A stretch of 64,000 nucleotides of DNA from Erythrobacter sp. SDW2 (lineage in GTDB: Bacteria; Pseudomonadota; Alphaproteobacteria; Sphingomonadales; Sphingomonadaceae): positions 1,860,001-1,924,000 of the forward strand of contig NZ_CP090370.1 in the NCBI RefSeq assembly GCF_021431965.1. The letters run 5' to 3'. The position numbers and the translations under genes are program-made. The notes beneath the pieces were generated by a model, which saw only the letters and a program-made list of their open reading frames with translations, did no database searches and was not told the origin of the DNA. The stretch's first letter is position 1. The number at the start of each line of letters is the position of its first letter. This document shows, one piece after another, positions 38,586 to 47,681 of the stretch.

Positions 38586-39740
38586 ATGCCGATGCGCCTG
38601 ACCGACTGCCACAACATCGACGATTTTCGCACGCTGGCCCAGGCGCGGCTACCTTGGCCGGTATTCGATTATATCGATGGTGCGGCGGACGACGAACTGA
38701 CCAAGGCGCGCAACACGGCGGCGTTCGATGAAGCCGATCTGGTCCCCGACGTGCTGGCGGGGGTGGCTGAAATAGACACAGGATGCACGATCATGGGCCG
38801 CCGGAGTGGGCTACCGCTGGTGCTCAGCCCGACAGCCGTGCAGCGCGCCTTTCACTGGCAGGGCGAGACCGCTGTGGCCAAGGCGGCGGAGAAATACGGT
38901 CTGTGGTTCGGCATCTCCAGCCTCGCCACCCGCAGCATCGAGGAGATTGCGGCGCTGACGAGTGGACCGAAGCTGTTCCAGCTCTATGTCCACAAGGACA
39001 AGGGGCTGAACGCCAGCATGATCGAGCGCTGCCAGGCAGCCAATTTCGACGCCCTTGCGCTGACGGTCGATACGATCGTTTCGGGCAAGCGCGAGCGCTG
39101 CCTGCGCTCCGGCTTCACCACCCCGCCCCGCTTCTCGCCCAGCGCGGTATGGAGCTATGCCACCCGTCCGCGCTGGACACTCGATTACCTCCTGCGCGAG
39201 AAATTCCGCCTGCCCAATCTCGATACACACGTCGCCGAAGGGACAGGCAAAGCGGTCAGCATTGCCGAGTATTTCAACACCATGCTCGACACCTCGATGG
39301 ATTGGGACACGGCTGCACGGATCCGGCAGGACTGGGGCGGCGCCTTCTGCCTCAAGGGCGTGATGAGCGCCGCCGATGCGCGCCGCGCGGTCGCAATCGG
39401 AGCCGATGCGATCATGATTTCCAACCACGGCGGGCGGCAGCTCGACGGCAGCCGCGCGCCGTTCGACCAGCTGCGCGAGATCGTCGATGCTGTTGGCGGA
39501 GAGATCGAGATCATCTGCGACGGAGGCGTCCGGCGCGGCACACATGTGCTGAAGAGCCTCTGCGCCGGGGCCACGGCCGCGAGTGGCGGAAGGCTTTATC
39601 TCTATGCCCTCGCTGCGGCGGGTCAGGACGGAGTCGAACGCGCAATCGGTATCCTCAAGGAAGAGATCGAACGCGGGATGCGGCTGATGGGCGTGACCGG
39701 CGTCGAACAGCTGACCGCCGATCGGCTGCGCTGGCGCTAG
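38586..39740 (+). CDS. FMN-dependent alpha-hydroxy acid dehydrogenase (L-lactate dehydrogenase type)
   Basis: 384 residues of the LldD/glycolate oxidase family, which oxidises 2-hydroxy acids with FMN at the inner membrane. Conserved parts: PWPVFDYIDGAADDE near the N-terminus, LPLVLSPTAVQRAFHW, the FMN-binding LFQLYVHKD and the catalytic His-Arg region MISNHGGRQLDGS. C-terminal GGVRRGTHVLKSLCAGA binds the FMN phosphate. Substrate could be L-lactate or another 2-hydroxy acid. The stop overlaps the convergent epoxide hydrolase stop (CTAG) by four bases. Confidence 0.9.
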   Translation: MPMRLTDCHNIDDFRTLAQARLPWPVFDYIDGAADDELTKARNTAAFDEADLVPDVLAGVAEIDTGCTIMGRRSGLPLVLSPTAVQRAFHWQGETAVAKAAEKYGLWFGISSLATRSIEEIAALTSGPKLFQLYVHKDKGLNASMIERCQAANFDALALTVDTIVSGKRERCLRSGFTTPPRFSPSAVWSYATRPRWTLDYLLREKFRLPNLDTHVAEGTGKAVSIAEYFNTMLDTSMDWDTAARIRQDWGGAFCLKGVMSAADARRAVAIGADAIMISNHGGRQLDGSRAPFDQLREIVDAVGGEIEIICDGGVRRGTHVLKSLCAGATAASGGRLYLYALAAAGQDGVERAIGILKEEIERGMRLMGVTGVEQLTADRLRWR

Positions 39741-40861
39741 ACCATTTTCGAGAAGCAGGCTCGCAGTTCGCCGGCAAACAGTTCAGGCTGCTCCCATGCG
39801 GCGAAGTGGCCACCCTTCGGCAGGTCGTTCCAGTAAACCAGATTGGTGTAGCGCCGCTCGGCCCATTTGCGCGGGGCAGGGATGATCTCCTTGGGGAAGG
39901 CGCTGGCTCCGGCCGGGATCGATACCTCGCCATCGCCGAACCTGGCGAAGCTTTCCCAGTACAGCCGCGCGGCCGATGCTCCGGTCGCTGGCAGCCAGTA
40001 GAGCATGATGTTGTCGAGGATGGCGTCCTTGCTGAGCGCGTCGAAAGGTGAGCCGGCGTTATCGGTCCACGCGTGCATCTTCTCGAAGATCCAGCCTGCG
40101 AGACCGACCGGTGAATCGACCAAGCCATAGCCGACCGTTTGCGGGCGGGTGCTCTGCTGCTTGGAATAGCCAGCGTCCCACTCCTGATAATATTGCAGCG
40201 CCTGCAACGCCTTGAGTTCTGCTGGTGATGGGTCGGCGAGATCGTCCGGCCCGGGCCGCCCGATCGGCATGTTGACGTGAATGCCGATGCAACCCGCAGG
40301 CGCCTGCGCACCGATAGCGGTGGTGACCGCCGAACCCCAGTCGCCGCCTTGCGCGACCCAGCGTGTGTAGCCAAGGAGCTGCATGAGTTCGGCCCAGGCC
40401 TGTCCGATCTTCTCGACGCCCCAGCCTGTCTTGGCGGGCTTGCCAGAGAAACCGAAGCCGGGGAGCGAGGGGATGACGAGATGGAAGGCCTGCGCACTCT
40501 CGCTCGGTTCGGTCAGCAGCGGGATGACTTCGAAGAACTCGCGCACCGATCCGGGCCAGCCGTGAGTGAGGATCAACGGCAGGGCGTCTGCGCGTGACGA
40601 GCGGACATGCAGGAAGTGAATATCGAGCCCGTCGATCTCGGACACGAATTGCCCGAAAGAGTTGAGCCTCGCCTCGCAGGCACGCCAATCATAGCCTTCG
40701 CGCCAATAGGCGACGAGGTCCTTCAGCGCGGCGAGCGGCGTGCCCTGTGACCAGTCGTCCACCGGCTCCGCCTCGGGCCAACGGATATCATCGATCTTGC
40801 GATAGAGGCGGTCGATCTCCGCTTGCGGGATATCGAGCACAAACGGCCGGATCTCGCTCAT
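39737..40861 (-). CDS. Epoxide hydrolase (alpha/beta hydrolase, EHN domain)
   Basis: 374 residues. The N-terminal EHN region (residues 1-100) is followed by an alpha/beta hydrolase core. The oxyanion motif HGWPGS is at 100-105, the nucleophile is Asp174 in VAQGGDWGSAVT and the catalytic His is His352 in PKGGHFAAWEQPE. It opens epoxide rings to diols. Its start MSEIRPFVLD at 40861 overlaps the stop of the thioesterase-like gene by four bases, so the two are co-translated. The physiological substrate is unknown. Confidence 0.92.
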   Translation of the reverse strand: MSEIRPFVLDIPQAEIDRLYRKIDDIRWPEAEPVDDWSQGTPLAALKDLVAYWREGYDWRACEARLNSFGQFVSEIDGLDIHFLHVRSSRADALPLILTHGWPGSVREFFEVIPLLTEPSESAQAFHLVIPSLPGFGFSGKPAKTGWGVEKIGQAWAELMQLLGYTRWVAQGGDWGSAVTTAIGAQAPAGCIGIHVNMPIGRPGPDDLADPSPAELKALQALQYYQEWDAGYSKQQSTRPQTVGYGLVDSPVGLAGWIFEKMHAWTDNAGSPFDALSKDAILDNIMLYWLPATGASAARLYWESFARFGDGEVSIPAGASAFPKEIIPAPRKWAERRYTNLVYWNDLPKGGHFAAWEQPELFAGELRACFSKMV

Positions 40862-41310
40862 TCCGCCCCTCCCACCGCCTTGGCCGATGCCGCTATGACC
40901 CGTCCCATATCCGCCAAGAGAATAGTGCTCGAGGCCTTGGCCAGCACGGTCCCGCCCTTGTCGAGCAAATGACCTTCGTAAAAACTGGTTCGCTTCCCGT
41001 GCCGCTCGACCCAGGCTTCGGCAATCACCGGGCCGGGTCGGGTCGGCGCGAAATAGCTCACCTTGAGCTCCAGCGTCATCGGCACGATGCCCTCGCCGTT
41101 CTTGGCCATGGCGGCATGCGCCATCGCGGCGTCGATCCAGCCACTGATGAAGCCGCCCTGCACCACCCCGCCCGAATGGCACTGCTCGCGCTTGGCCTCA
41201 TACTCCAGGCTGGCGCGGCCCGCAGGATCGATTGCGATGATGCGGACAAGCCCCATGGTTTCATAGAGCGAATGACCGGAGGCATCGGTTGCGGACGCAT
41301 CTTCAGGCAT
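40858..41310 (-). CDS. PaaI-type hotdog thioesterase
   Basis: 150 residues with a hotdog-fold pattern. SGHSLYETMGLVRIIAIDPAG and CHSGGVVQGGFISGWIDAAMAHAAM (partial) match the PaaI family, with the typical G-G-x-x-x-x-x-x-D start of the central helix, and LELKVSYFAPTRPGPVIAEA matches the strand after it. The enzyme hydrolyses acyl- or aryl-CoA thioesters; the substrate is not known. I chose MPEDASATDASG at 41310. The upstream frame overlaps the leuA leader peptide and is not used. It is translationally coupled to the epoxide hydrolase gene. Confidence 0.87.
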   Translation of the reverse strand: MPEDASATDASGHSLYETMGLVRIIAIDPAGRASLEYEAKREQCHSGGVVQGGFISGWIDAAMAHAAMAKNGEGIVPMTLELKVSYFAPTRPGPVIAEAWVERHGKRTSFYEGHLLDKGGTVLAKASSTILLADMGRVIAASAKAVGGAE

Positions 41311-41400
41311 GGCTGGACTTCTCTCCCGACAAGATAATTGCCAGCGATGCCCGCGCGGCTTTGCCTTTACAAGCCTCTCCGTAGTCCGCATAGGAACAAC

Positions 41401-41451
41401 ATGGTTCACAAGCTCGGCCTGCTTATTCGACTTACACGCCCTTGGGCGTGA
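41401..41451 (+). CDS. leuL: leuA leader peptide (attenuation control)
   Basis: A 16-residue ORF, MVHKLGLLIRLTRPWA, 80 bases before leuA. Four of its residues are Leu (codons CTC, CTG, CTT, CTT), with a Leu-Leu-Ile run, and an AGGA Shine-Dalgarno sequence lies six bases upstream. The stop codon falls in a hairpin (ACGCC-CTTG-GGCGT, 41436-41449) and a second hairpin (GAGCGCG with CGCGCTC) follows. This is the usual design of leucine-dependent attenuation: ribosome stalling on Leu codons changes leader folding. I do not see a strong T-run after the second hairpin, so termination could be rho-dependent or control may be translational. Confidence 0.75.
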   Translation: MVHKLGLLIRLTRPWA

Positions 41452-41531
41452 CGTTCGGCGTGCCTTGGGAGCGCGCCACGCGCTCAAGGGTGTAGCCCGA
41501 CCGATCCGATACTCTCCGAAAAGCCGAAACC

Positions 41532-43220
41532 ATGACATTGCCGCGAAACATGCTCGCCGATCCTTCGACCAAATACCGCCCTTTCGCGCAGGTCCCGCTG
41601 TCCGACCGGCAGTGGCCGAGCCGCGCGATCACCGCCCCGCCCCGCTGGCTCAGCACGGACCTGCGCGACGGCAACCAGTCGATCATCGATCCGATGGATG
41701 CGGTGAAGAAGAACCGCTTCTTCGACCTGCTGGTGGAGATCGGGGTGAAGGAAATCGAGGTCGGCTTCCCCAGCGCGGGCGCGACCGAGTTCGATTTCAT
41801 CAGCTCGCTGGTCCGTTCGGATCGTATCCCGGAAGACGTGCTGGTACAGGTGCTGACGCAGAGCCGCGAGGAGCTGATCCGCACCAGCTTCGCCAGTCTC
41901 GACGGCGCGCGCGCTGCGATTGTCCATCTCTACAATGCGGTCAGCCCGGCCTGGCGTGAAATCGTGTTCGGGATGACACGCGAGGAAGTGATCGGCGTCG
42001 CCGTCGCCGGTGCCCGCGTCTTGGCCGACGAAGCGGACAAGCGCCCGGGCACGGAGTGGCATTTCGAATATTCGCCGGAGACTTTCTCCACCGCCGAGCT
42101 CGATTTCAGCATCGAGGTTTGCGCGGCGGTGATGGAGGTGCTCCAGCCCACACCGGACAAGCCGATCATCCTCAACCTGCCGGCCACGGTCGAGGCGGCG
42201 ACGCCCAATATCTATGCCGACCAGATAGAGTATTTCTGCCGCCACCTGCCGAACCGCGAGAGTGCGGTGATCAGCCTCCACACTCACAACGACCGCGGTA
42301 CCGGTGTCGCGGCCGCCGAGCTGGGGCTGATGGCCGGCGCGGACCGGGTGGAAGGCTGCCTGTTCGGCAATGGCGAGCGGACCGGCAATTGCTGCCTCGT
42401 GACCATGGCGCTCAATATGTATACTCAGGGCGTCGATCCGGGGCTCGATTTCTCCGATATCGACCGGGTGATCGAAACAGTCGAGTACTGCAACCAGATC
42501 CCGGTCCACCAGCGCCATCCTTATGGCGGCGAGCTGGTCTACACCGCCTTTTCCGGCAGCCACCAGGACGCGATCAAGAAGGGCTTTGCCGCCCATGCGA
42601 AGCAGAACGACACGCTGTGGCGCGTGCCCTATCTGCCGATCGACCCGGCCGACCTCGGGCGCAATTACGAGGCGGTGATCCGCGTCAATTCGCAGAGCGG
42701 CAAAGGCGGCTTCGCCTGGGTGCTGGAGCAGGACCAGGGCCTTAAGCTCCCCAAGAAGATGCAGGCCGATTTCAGCCCCCATGTGCAGCGGGTGGCGGAC
42801 GAGTTGGGCCGCGAGCTCAATGCGGCGGATATCTGGGACACCTTCAAGCGCGCCTACCATGTGCAGACCTATCCCAAGCATTTCCAGCTGGTGAATTACG
42901 AGGAAAGCCGGGCCAGCGACGGGACCCGTCTGTTCGCCGGGACCATCGCCGTCGACGGGCAGGAGCAGAGCGTCAGCGGGCGCGGCAATGGCCTGATCTC
43001 CTCCGTCATGGCAACGCTGCGCGATGCCTTCGGGGTCGAGCTGGAAGTGGTCGATTATACCGAGCACGCGCTGGGCACCGGCACCGATGCCCGTGCGGCG
43101 GCCTATCTCGAATGCCGTACCCCCAGCGGACGGACCATCTGGGGCTGCGGCATCGACGAGGATATCGCGACAGCTTCGGTCCGCGCGGTACTGAGCGCGG
43201 CCAATGGAGCGGCTTCATAG
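41532..43220 (+). CDS. leuA: 2-isopropylmalate synthase
   Basis: First committed step of leucine synthesis, condensing acetyl-CoA with 2-ketoisovalerate. The 562 residues are the longer LeuA type found in alphaproteobacteria and fungi. The TIM-barrel domain has TDLRDGNQSIIDPM and SLHTHNDRGTGVAAAELG, which carry the metal-binding His pair. The C-terminal half includes the leucine-binding regulatory domain (after about residue 420). Start MTLPRNMLAD at 41532. A leader peptide precedes it. It is separated from ilvBHC by four kilobases. Confidence 0.96.
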   Translation: MTLPRNMLADPSTKYRPFAQVPLSDRQWPSRAITAPPRWLSTDLRDGNQSIIDPMDAVKKNRFFDLLVEIGVKEIEVGFPSAGATEFDFISSLVRSDRIPEDVLVQVLTQSREELIRTSFASLDGARAAIVHLYNAVSPAWREIVFGMTREEVIGVAVAGARVLADEADKRPGTEWHFEYSPETFSTAELDFSIEVCAAVMEVLQPTPDKPIILNLPATVEAATPNIYADQIEYFCRHLPNRESAVISLHTHNDRGTGVAAAELGLMAGADRVEGCLFGNGERTGNCCLVTMALNMYTQGVDPGLDFSDIDRVIETVEYCNQIPVHQRHPYGGELVYTAFSGSHQDAIKKGFAAHAKQNDTLWRVPYLPIDPADLGRNYEAVIRVNSQSGKGGFAWVLEQDQGLKLPKKMQADFSPHVQRVADELGRELNAADIWDTFKRAYHVQTYPKHFQLVNYEESRASDGTRLFAGTIAVDGQEQSVSGRGNGLISSVMATLRDAFGVELEVVDYTEHALGTGTDARAAAYLECRTPSGRTIWGCGIDEDIATASVRAVLSAANGAAS

Positions 43221-43244
43221 AGACCAATGACGGGGGCAGGATTG

Positions 43245-44603
43245 ATGCAGGGACTGGTTCGGATATTGCTGGCACTGGCGGCAATCGCTGCCCCTGCCAT
43301 GGTCCAAGCAGCCCCCCGCTTGCCGATGTCGGACATCGAACAGGCCTCGCCCGAGATGCCCCGCATCCTGCCGATGCGCGAGCGGGCGGAGATGGTTGAC
43401 CGCATCCTGGCCGAGCGTCTCGACACCGTCATCCCCGCGATCATGCGCGAACAGGGCATCGATCTGTGGCTGCTGATGTCGCGCGAGTATTTCGAGGAAC
43501 CGGTGCTCGCGACCATGCTCGACGCGGAAAACATGCATGCGCGGCGGCGGACGATTCTGATCTTATATGATCCGGGCGAAGGCAAGCCGGTCGAGCGGCT
43601 GACGGTCAGCCGCTATGGCCTGGCCGATCTGTTCGGCTCGGCGTGGGACCCGGCGCGGCAGCCCGACCAGTGGCAGGCGGTGGCCGAGATCATCGCCGCG
43701 CGTGACCCGCAGAAGATCGCCATCAACACTTCGGACATCACCGCGTTTGGCGATGGCATGACGCTGAGCCAGTACCAGGCGATGATTGCCGCCTTGCCCG
43801 AGACATACCGGCAGCGGATCGTCTCGGGCGAAAAGCTGTCGATCCGCTGGCTGGAAAGCCGCACGCCACTGGAGCTGGAGATTTATCCCGGGATCGTGCG
43901 GATCGCCCATGCGCTGATCGCCAGGGCGTTCTCGCGCGAGGTCATCACTCCGGGCCAGACGACCGCTGCCGATGTGCAATGGTGGTACCGCGAAACGCTG
44001 GCCGGTTTGGGGCTGGAGGCATGGTTTCACCCCTCTATCGGCATCCAGCGGCAGGGGGTGATAGGCATGTTGGACGGTGACACGGTGATTCAGCCCGGCG
44101 ATCTGCTGTGGACCGATTTCGGGCTGACCTATCTGCGGCTCAACACCGACACCCAGCATCTCGCCTATGTGCTGAAGCCGGGCGAGACGTCAGCGCCCGC
44201 CGGACTGGTCCAAGGGCTGCAGGGCACCAACCGGGTGCAGGATATCCTGCTCGCCTCGTTCCGGGCCGGGGCGAGCGGCAACGACATCCTCGCTGCCGCG
44301 CGCAAGCAGGCGCTCGCCGAAGGACTCGACCCGTCGATCTACAGCCATCCCATCGGCTTCTATGGCCACGGCGCTGGGACTGCCATCGGGTTCTGGGACA
44401 ACCAGAACGGCGACCCCCGTGGTGAGTATCTTGTCCTTGCGGGCACGACCTGGTCGATCGAGTTGACGACCTATGCTGCGGTTCCCGAATGGGACGGTCA
44501 GCGGGTCGATTTCCGGTCGGAAGAGGATGCGTATTTCGATGGCGAAACCGTCCGCTTCCTCGACGGCAGGCAGACCGAGCTGACTCTGATCCCTTCGGAT
44601 TAG
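43245..44603 (+). CDS. Secreted M24 family aminopeptidase (Xaa-Pro type)
   Basis: 452 residues with a signal peptide (MQGLVRILLALAAIAAPAMVQA). The M24 pita-bread domain is in the C-terminal half. Candidate metal ligands lie in LLWTDFGLTYLRLNTDTQH, SHPIGFYGHGAGTAIG and TWSIELTT. The N-terminal domain of about 180 residues (REQGIDLWLLMSREYFEEP) is typical of Xaa-Pro dipeptidase-like proteins. The set of ligands should be confirmed by alignment, since not all five positions are obvious. I chose the ATG at 43245 for its signal peptide; the ATG at 43227 is also possible. It follows leuA by 24 bases. Confidence 0.85.
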   Translation: MQGLVRILLALAAIAAPAMVQAAPRLPMSDIEQASPEMPRILPMRERAEMVDRILAERLDTVIPAIMREQGIDLWLLMSREYFEEPVLATMLDAENMHARRRTILILYDPGEGKPVERLTVSRYGLADLFGSAWDPARQPDQWQAVAEIIAARDPQKIAINTSDITAFGDGMTLSQYQAMIAALPETYRQRIVSGEKLSIRWLESRTPLELEIYPGIVRIAHALIARAFSREVITPGQTTAADVQWWYRETLAGLGLEAWFHPSIGIQRQGVIGMLDGDTVIQPGDLLWTDFGLTYLRLNTDTQHLAYVLKPGETSAPAGLVQGLQGTNRVQDILLASFRAGASGNDILAAARKQALAEGLDPSIYSHPIGFYGHGAGTAIGFWDNQNGDPRGEYLVLAGTTWSIELTTYAAVPEWDGQRVDFRSEEDAYFDGETVRFLDGRQTELTLIPSD

Positions 44604-44702
44604 CGCCGTAAAGTCGGCTCGCCGACGCCGCAATTCTGCTTGCCCGAACACCAGTCGATGTGCTCCATCTGCCATCCTATTCAGTGGGGAGACTGAGCCA
44701 GC

Positions 44703-45755
44703 ATGACCGAAGCGATTCTCGAACCCGATCTGCCCATCATCGATCCGCACCATCACCTGTGGGACCTGCGGGCCATGCTGCCGATGTTGCAGGAACCGCA
44801 TCACGATTTCGTCGCGGCTCTGGTCGATGCGGCCTATTACACCTTCGACGAATTGCAGGCCGATACCAAGGGCGGCCTCCCCGGCGGGCACAATATCGTC
44901 GGCACCTGCTTCATGGAATGCGGCGCCTTCTACAATGCGGCCTATGGCGATGCGAAAAAGGTCGTCGGCGAGGTCGAGTTCGTCAACGGCGTTGCGGCGC
45001 AGGGGGCGAGCGGGCTTTATGGCGACTATCGCCCGTGCCACGCGATCCTTGGCCACGCCGACCTGTCATTGGGCGACGGCGCGCGGCCGGTGCTCGAGGC
45101 GCTTATGGCCGCCAGCCCCCGCTTCAGGGGCATCCGCCATCAGGGTGCGTGGGATGCCGATCACGCCGTGCTGGGCGCGCCGTTCCACGCGCCAGAGGGA
45201 CTGTATCGCGACAGCACCTTCCGCGAAGGCTTCCGGCATGTCGGGGAACTGGGTCTGACCTTCGATGCCTGGATCCTCGAGCCGCAAATCGGCGACGTGA
45301 CCGATCTTGCCCGTGCCTTCCCGGATCAGCCGATCGTGCTCGACCACTGCGGGACGCCGCTCAATATCGCCAGCTATCGCGGCAAGCTGCACGAGAATTT
45401 CGACCGCTGGCGGCGCAGCATCCACGAGCTGGCCCAGTGCCCCAATGTGACGGTCAAGCTTGGCGGGCTGGCCATGGCCTTCTGCGGCCTGCCCGAGGAC
45501 GGTCCGGCCAAGGGCTACGGCTCGGAGCATCTTGCGGCGCTGTGGCGGCCGTATATCGAAACCTGCATCGAAGCCTTCGGGCCCGAGCGCGGGATGTTCG
45601 AGAGCAACTATCCGGTCGACCGCTGGGGCGCGAGCTACGACGTGCTGTGGAACACTTTCAAGTTGCTCGCCCGTGGCCATTCGGAGGATGAGAAGCGGGC
45701 GCTGTTCGCCGGCACGGCCGCGCGGGTCTACGGGATCGAGGACCTGCTCGCCTAA
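44703..45755 (+). CDS. Amidohydrolase 2 family protein
   Basis: 350 residues of the amidohydrolase (TIM-barrel) superfamily, PF04909-type. The metal site begins with IIDPHHHLWDLR, followed by RGIRHQGAWDAD (His), IVLDHCGTPLN (Asp-His) and the late FESNYPVDRWG segment (Asp). This set resembles 2-pyrone-4,6-dicarboxylate lactonase (LigI) and related hydrolases or decarboxylases of aromatic breakdown. The substrate is not known. A nitronate monooxygenase gene follows on the same strand. Confidence 0.86.
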   Translation: MTEAILEPDLPIIDPHHHLWDLRAMLPMLQEPHHDFVAALVDAAYYTFDELQADTKGGLPGGHNIVGTCFMECGAFYNAAYGDAKKVVGEVEFVNGVAAQGASGLYGDYRPCHAILGHADLSLGDGARPVLEALMAASPRFRGIRHQGAWDADHAVLGAPFHAPEGLYRDSTFREGFRHVGELGLTFDAWILEPQIGDVTDLARAFPDQPIVLDHCGTPLNIASYRGKLHENFDRWRRSIHELAQCPNVTVKLGGLAMAFCGLPEDGPAKGYGSEHLAALWRPYIETCIEAFGPERGMFESNYPVDRWGASYDVLWNTFKLLARGHSEDEKRALFAGTAARVYGIEDLLA

Positions 45756-45823
45756 CCCTCTCGACAAGCGCGGCGACGCCGCATAAGCAAAAATCAATTG
45801 CAAAGAACAACCGGAGTCTCTGG

Positions 45824-46801
45824 ATGCCGCTTCCTGCCCCGTTCGACCGCCTGCGCCTGCCCGTCATCGGCTCGCCGCTGTTCATCGTGTCCGGCCCAGA
45901 ACTGGTGATTGCCCAGTGCAAGGCCGGGATCATCGGCAGCTTTCCGGCGCTGAATGCAAGGCCGCAGACGCTGCTCGACGAATGGCTGCACCAGATCACC
46001 GAGGAACTAGCCAAGCACAATCGGGAAAACCCGGACCGCCCTGCAGCGCCGTTCGCAGTGAACCAGATCGTCCACAAGTCGAACGACCGGCTTGATGCGG
46101 ACATGGCGACTTGCGAGAAGTGGCAGGTGCCGATGATCATCACCTCTCTTGGCGCGCGCGAAGATATCTTCGCTGCGGTCAGGAACTGGGGCGGGATCAC
46201 CATGCACGACGTGATCAACAACCGCTTCGCCCGCAAGGCGATCGAGAAGGGTGCGACGGGCCTGATACCTGTGGCGGCAGGTGCCGGGGGCCATGCCGGC
46301 ACGCTTTCTCCCTTCGCGCTGATGGCAGAGATTCGCGAGTGGTTCGACGGGCTGGTGGCGTTGTCGGGTTCGATCGCTCATGGCCGCTCCGTGCTGGCGG
46401 CACAGGCGCTGTCAGCCGACTTCGCCTATATCGGCAGCGCCTGGATCGCGACGCATGAGGCGAATGCCGACCAAGGTTACAAGCAGGGCATCGTCGAAGG
46501 CAGCGCCGAGGGGATCGTCTACACCAATCTCTTCACCGGGGTGCATGGCAACTACCTGCGCAGTTCCATCGAGAGCGCCGGGCTTGATCCGGATAATCTC
46601 CCCGTCAGCGACCCGTCGAAGATGAACTTTGGCAGCGGCGGCAACACCAAGGCCAAGGCGTGGAAAGACATCTGGGGCTCGGGTCAGGGTGTCGGCGCGG
46701 TGAAGGCTGTCGAGTCGGTAGAAGAAAGGGTTGCCCGGTTGGAGGCGGAATACAAAGCCGCCAAGGCAGCGCTGGATGCAGCAGCTGCGCCTTTCGCCTA
46801 A
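45824..46801 (+). CDS. Nitronate monooxygenase family protein
   Basis: 325 residues, FMN-dependent, of the 2-nitropropane dioxygenase/nitronate monooxygenase group. Landmarks are VIGSPLFIVSGPELVIAQCKAGIIGSFPALNAR (FMN pocket, in parts), a KGATGLIPVAAGAGGHAGTLSP segment that binds the phosphate, and QALSADFAYIGSAWIATHEA. It probably oxidises nitronates, perhaps propionate-3-nitronate, as protection against toxic nitro compounds; family enoyl reductases share the fold. Its stop overlaps the stop of the convergent hypothetical gene by four bases (CTAA). Confidence 0.87.
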   Translation: MPLPAPFDRLRLPVIGSPLFIVSGPELVIAQCKAGIIGSFPALNARPQTLLDEWLHQITEELAKHNRENPDRPAAPFAVNQIVHKSNDRLDADMATCEKWQVPMIITSLGAREDIFAAVRNWGGITMHDVINNRFARKAIEKGATGLIPVAAGAGGHAGTLSPFALMAEIREWFDGLVALSGSIAHGRSVLAAQALSADFAYIGSAWIATHEANADQGYKQGIVEGSAEGIVYTNLFTGVHGNYLRSSIESAGLDPDNLPVSDPSKMNFGSGGNTKAKAWKDIWGSGQGVGAVKAVESVEERVARLEAEYKAAKAALDAAAAPFA

Positions 46802-47532
46802 CCTGCCCAGACCCTGACGAACCGGCCGTTGGCGGAAGGTTCAAGGCGTAACGGGGTACCATCCGGCGATATGGCCTGCTCTGGCACCTCGAGTGTCCCG
46901 CGATAGATCAATTGGCTGGCAAGTCGCAGTGCCAGCAGCGACCCCTGCCCTTCTTCGCTGAAGCTGGCCGGTTCGACCCGCAGTTCCTGGCCGGTGAAAT
47001 ACGACAGGCCGCGAGTTTCGATCCCGCCGCCAAGGCCCGCCTTGAGCGAGGTCACCAGCTGCGCCGGGAAAGCCCCGCCGTCCTGCCATCGACCGACCAG
47101 TTCGACGAAACCCTTGCGACCGATCACAGTACCCGAAGCCGCCCAGCACACGCCCCGGCAAGCTGCCAGACTTGCGGCCATCGCGCTCGCCAATGCGAAC
47201 AATCCTCTGAGGATCGGCGGGCTCGCTTTTCCTGCGCGCAGGTGAGGACCAAGCGCCAATCCGACACACCGCAAACGCTCGGCCCGATCTTCCGGCGGGA
47301 TCCCCAGCCAGTCGCTCACTTTGGGCAATGTTTCCGCTGGGCCGGGCGCAAGCCCCGAACAGTCGAAGGTCAACCCGTCGCGATGAAGTTCGAGCCACAG
47401 GGGGACATCTGGAGCGTCAGGGAAATCGCCCGGAGCCGCGCGATCAACCGAAATCGTCAGCCCTTCAATGGATGACAATACTTCTAAGATGGGTGCACGA
47501 CTGGGCCGGTTTTCCGGCGTAAACAGGAACAA
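46798..47532 (-). CDS. Hypothetical protein
   Basis: 244 residues, predicted soluble and cytoplasmic, starting MFLFTPENRPSRAPILEVLSS. It includes an Ala-rich helix (LFALASAMAASLAACRGVCWAASG) and ends GRFVRVWAG. I do not recognise a family with confidence. The N-terminus resembles a small regulatory alpha/beta domain. Its stop overlaps that of nitronate monooxygenase on the opposite strand; 149 bases separate its start from the end of the flavodoxin-like gene upstream. Confidence 0.6.
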   Translation of the reverse strand: MFLFTPENRPSRAPILEVLSSIEGLTISVDRAAPGDFPDAPDVPLWLELHRDGLTFDCSGLAPGPAETLPKVSDWLGIPPEDRAERLRCVGLALGPHLRAGKASPPILRGLFALASAMAASLAACRGVCWAASGTVIGRKGFVELVGRWQDGGAFPAQLVTSLKAGLGGGIETRGLSYFTGQELRVEPASFSEEGQGSLLALRLASQLIYRGTLEVPEQAISPDGTPLRLEPSANGRFVRVWAG

Positions 47533-47681
47533 CAGGTCAGGCCGTGCTCGTTCCCCATGGTCCGCTTGTTTGACGCCGGAAATTGGCCTGTCCCCTTGCC
47601 AAGATATTAGCGGTATCTGATACGAAAGAGCGCTTTAGTCGAGACTGCAGGCATGTAAAATCTCCATACTGGAGCAACTTG

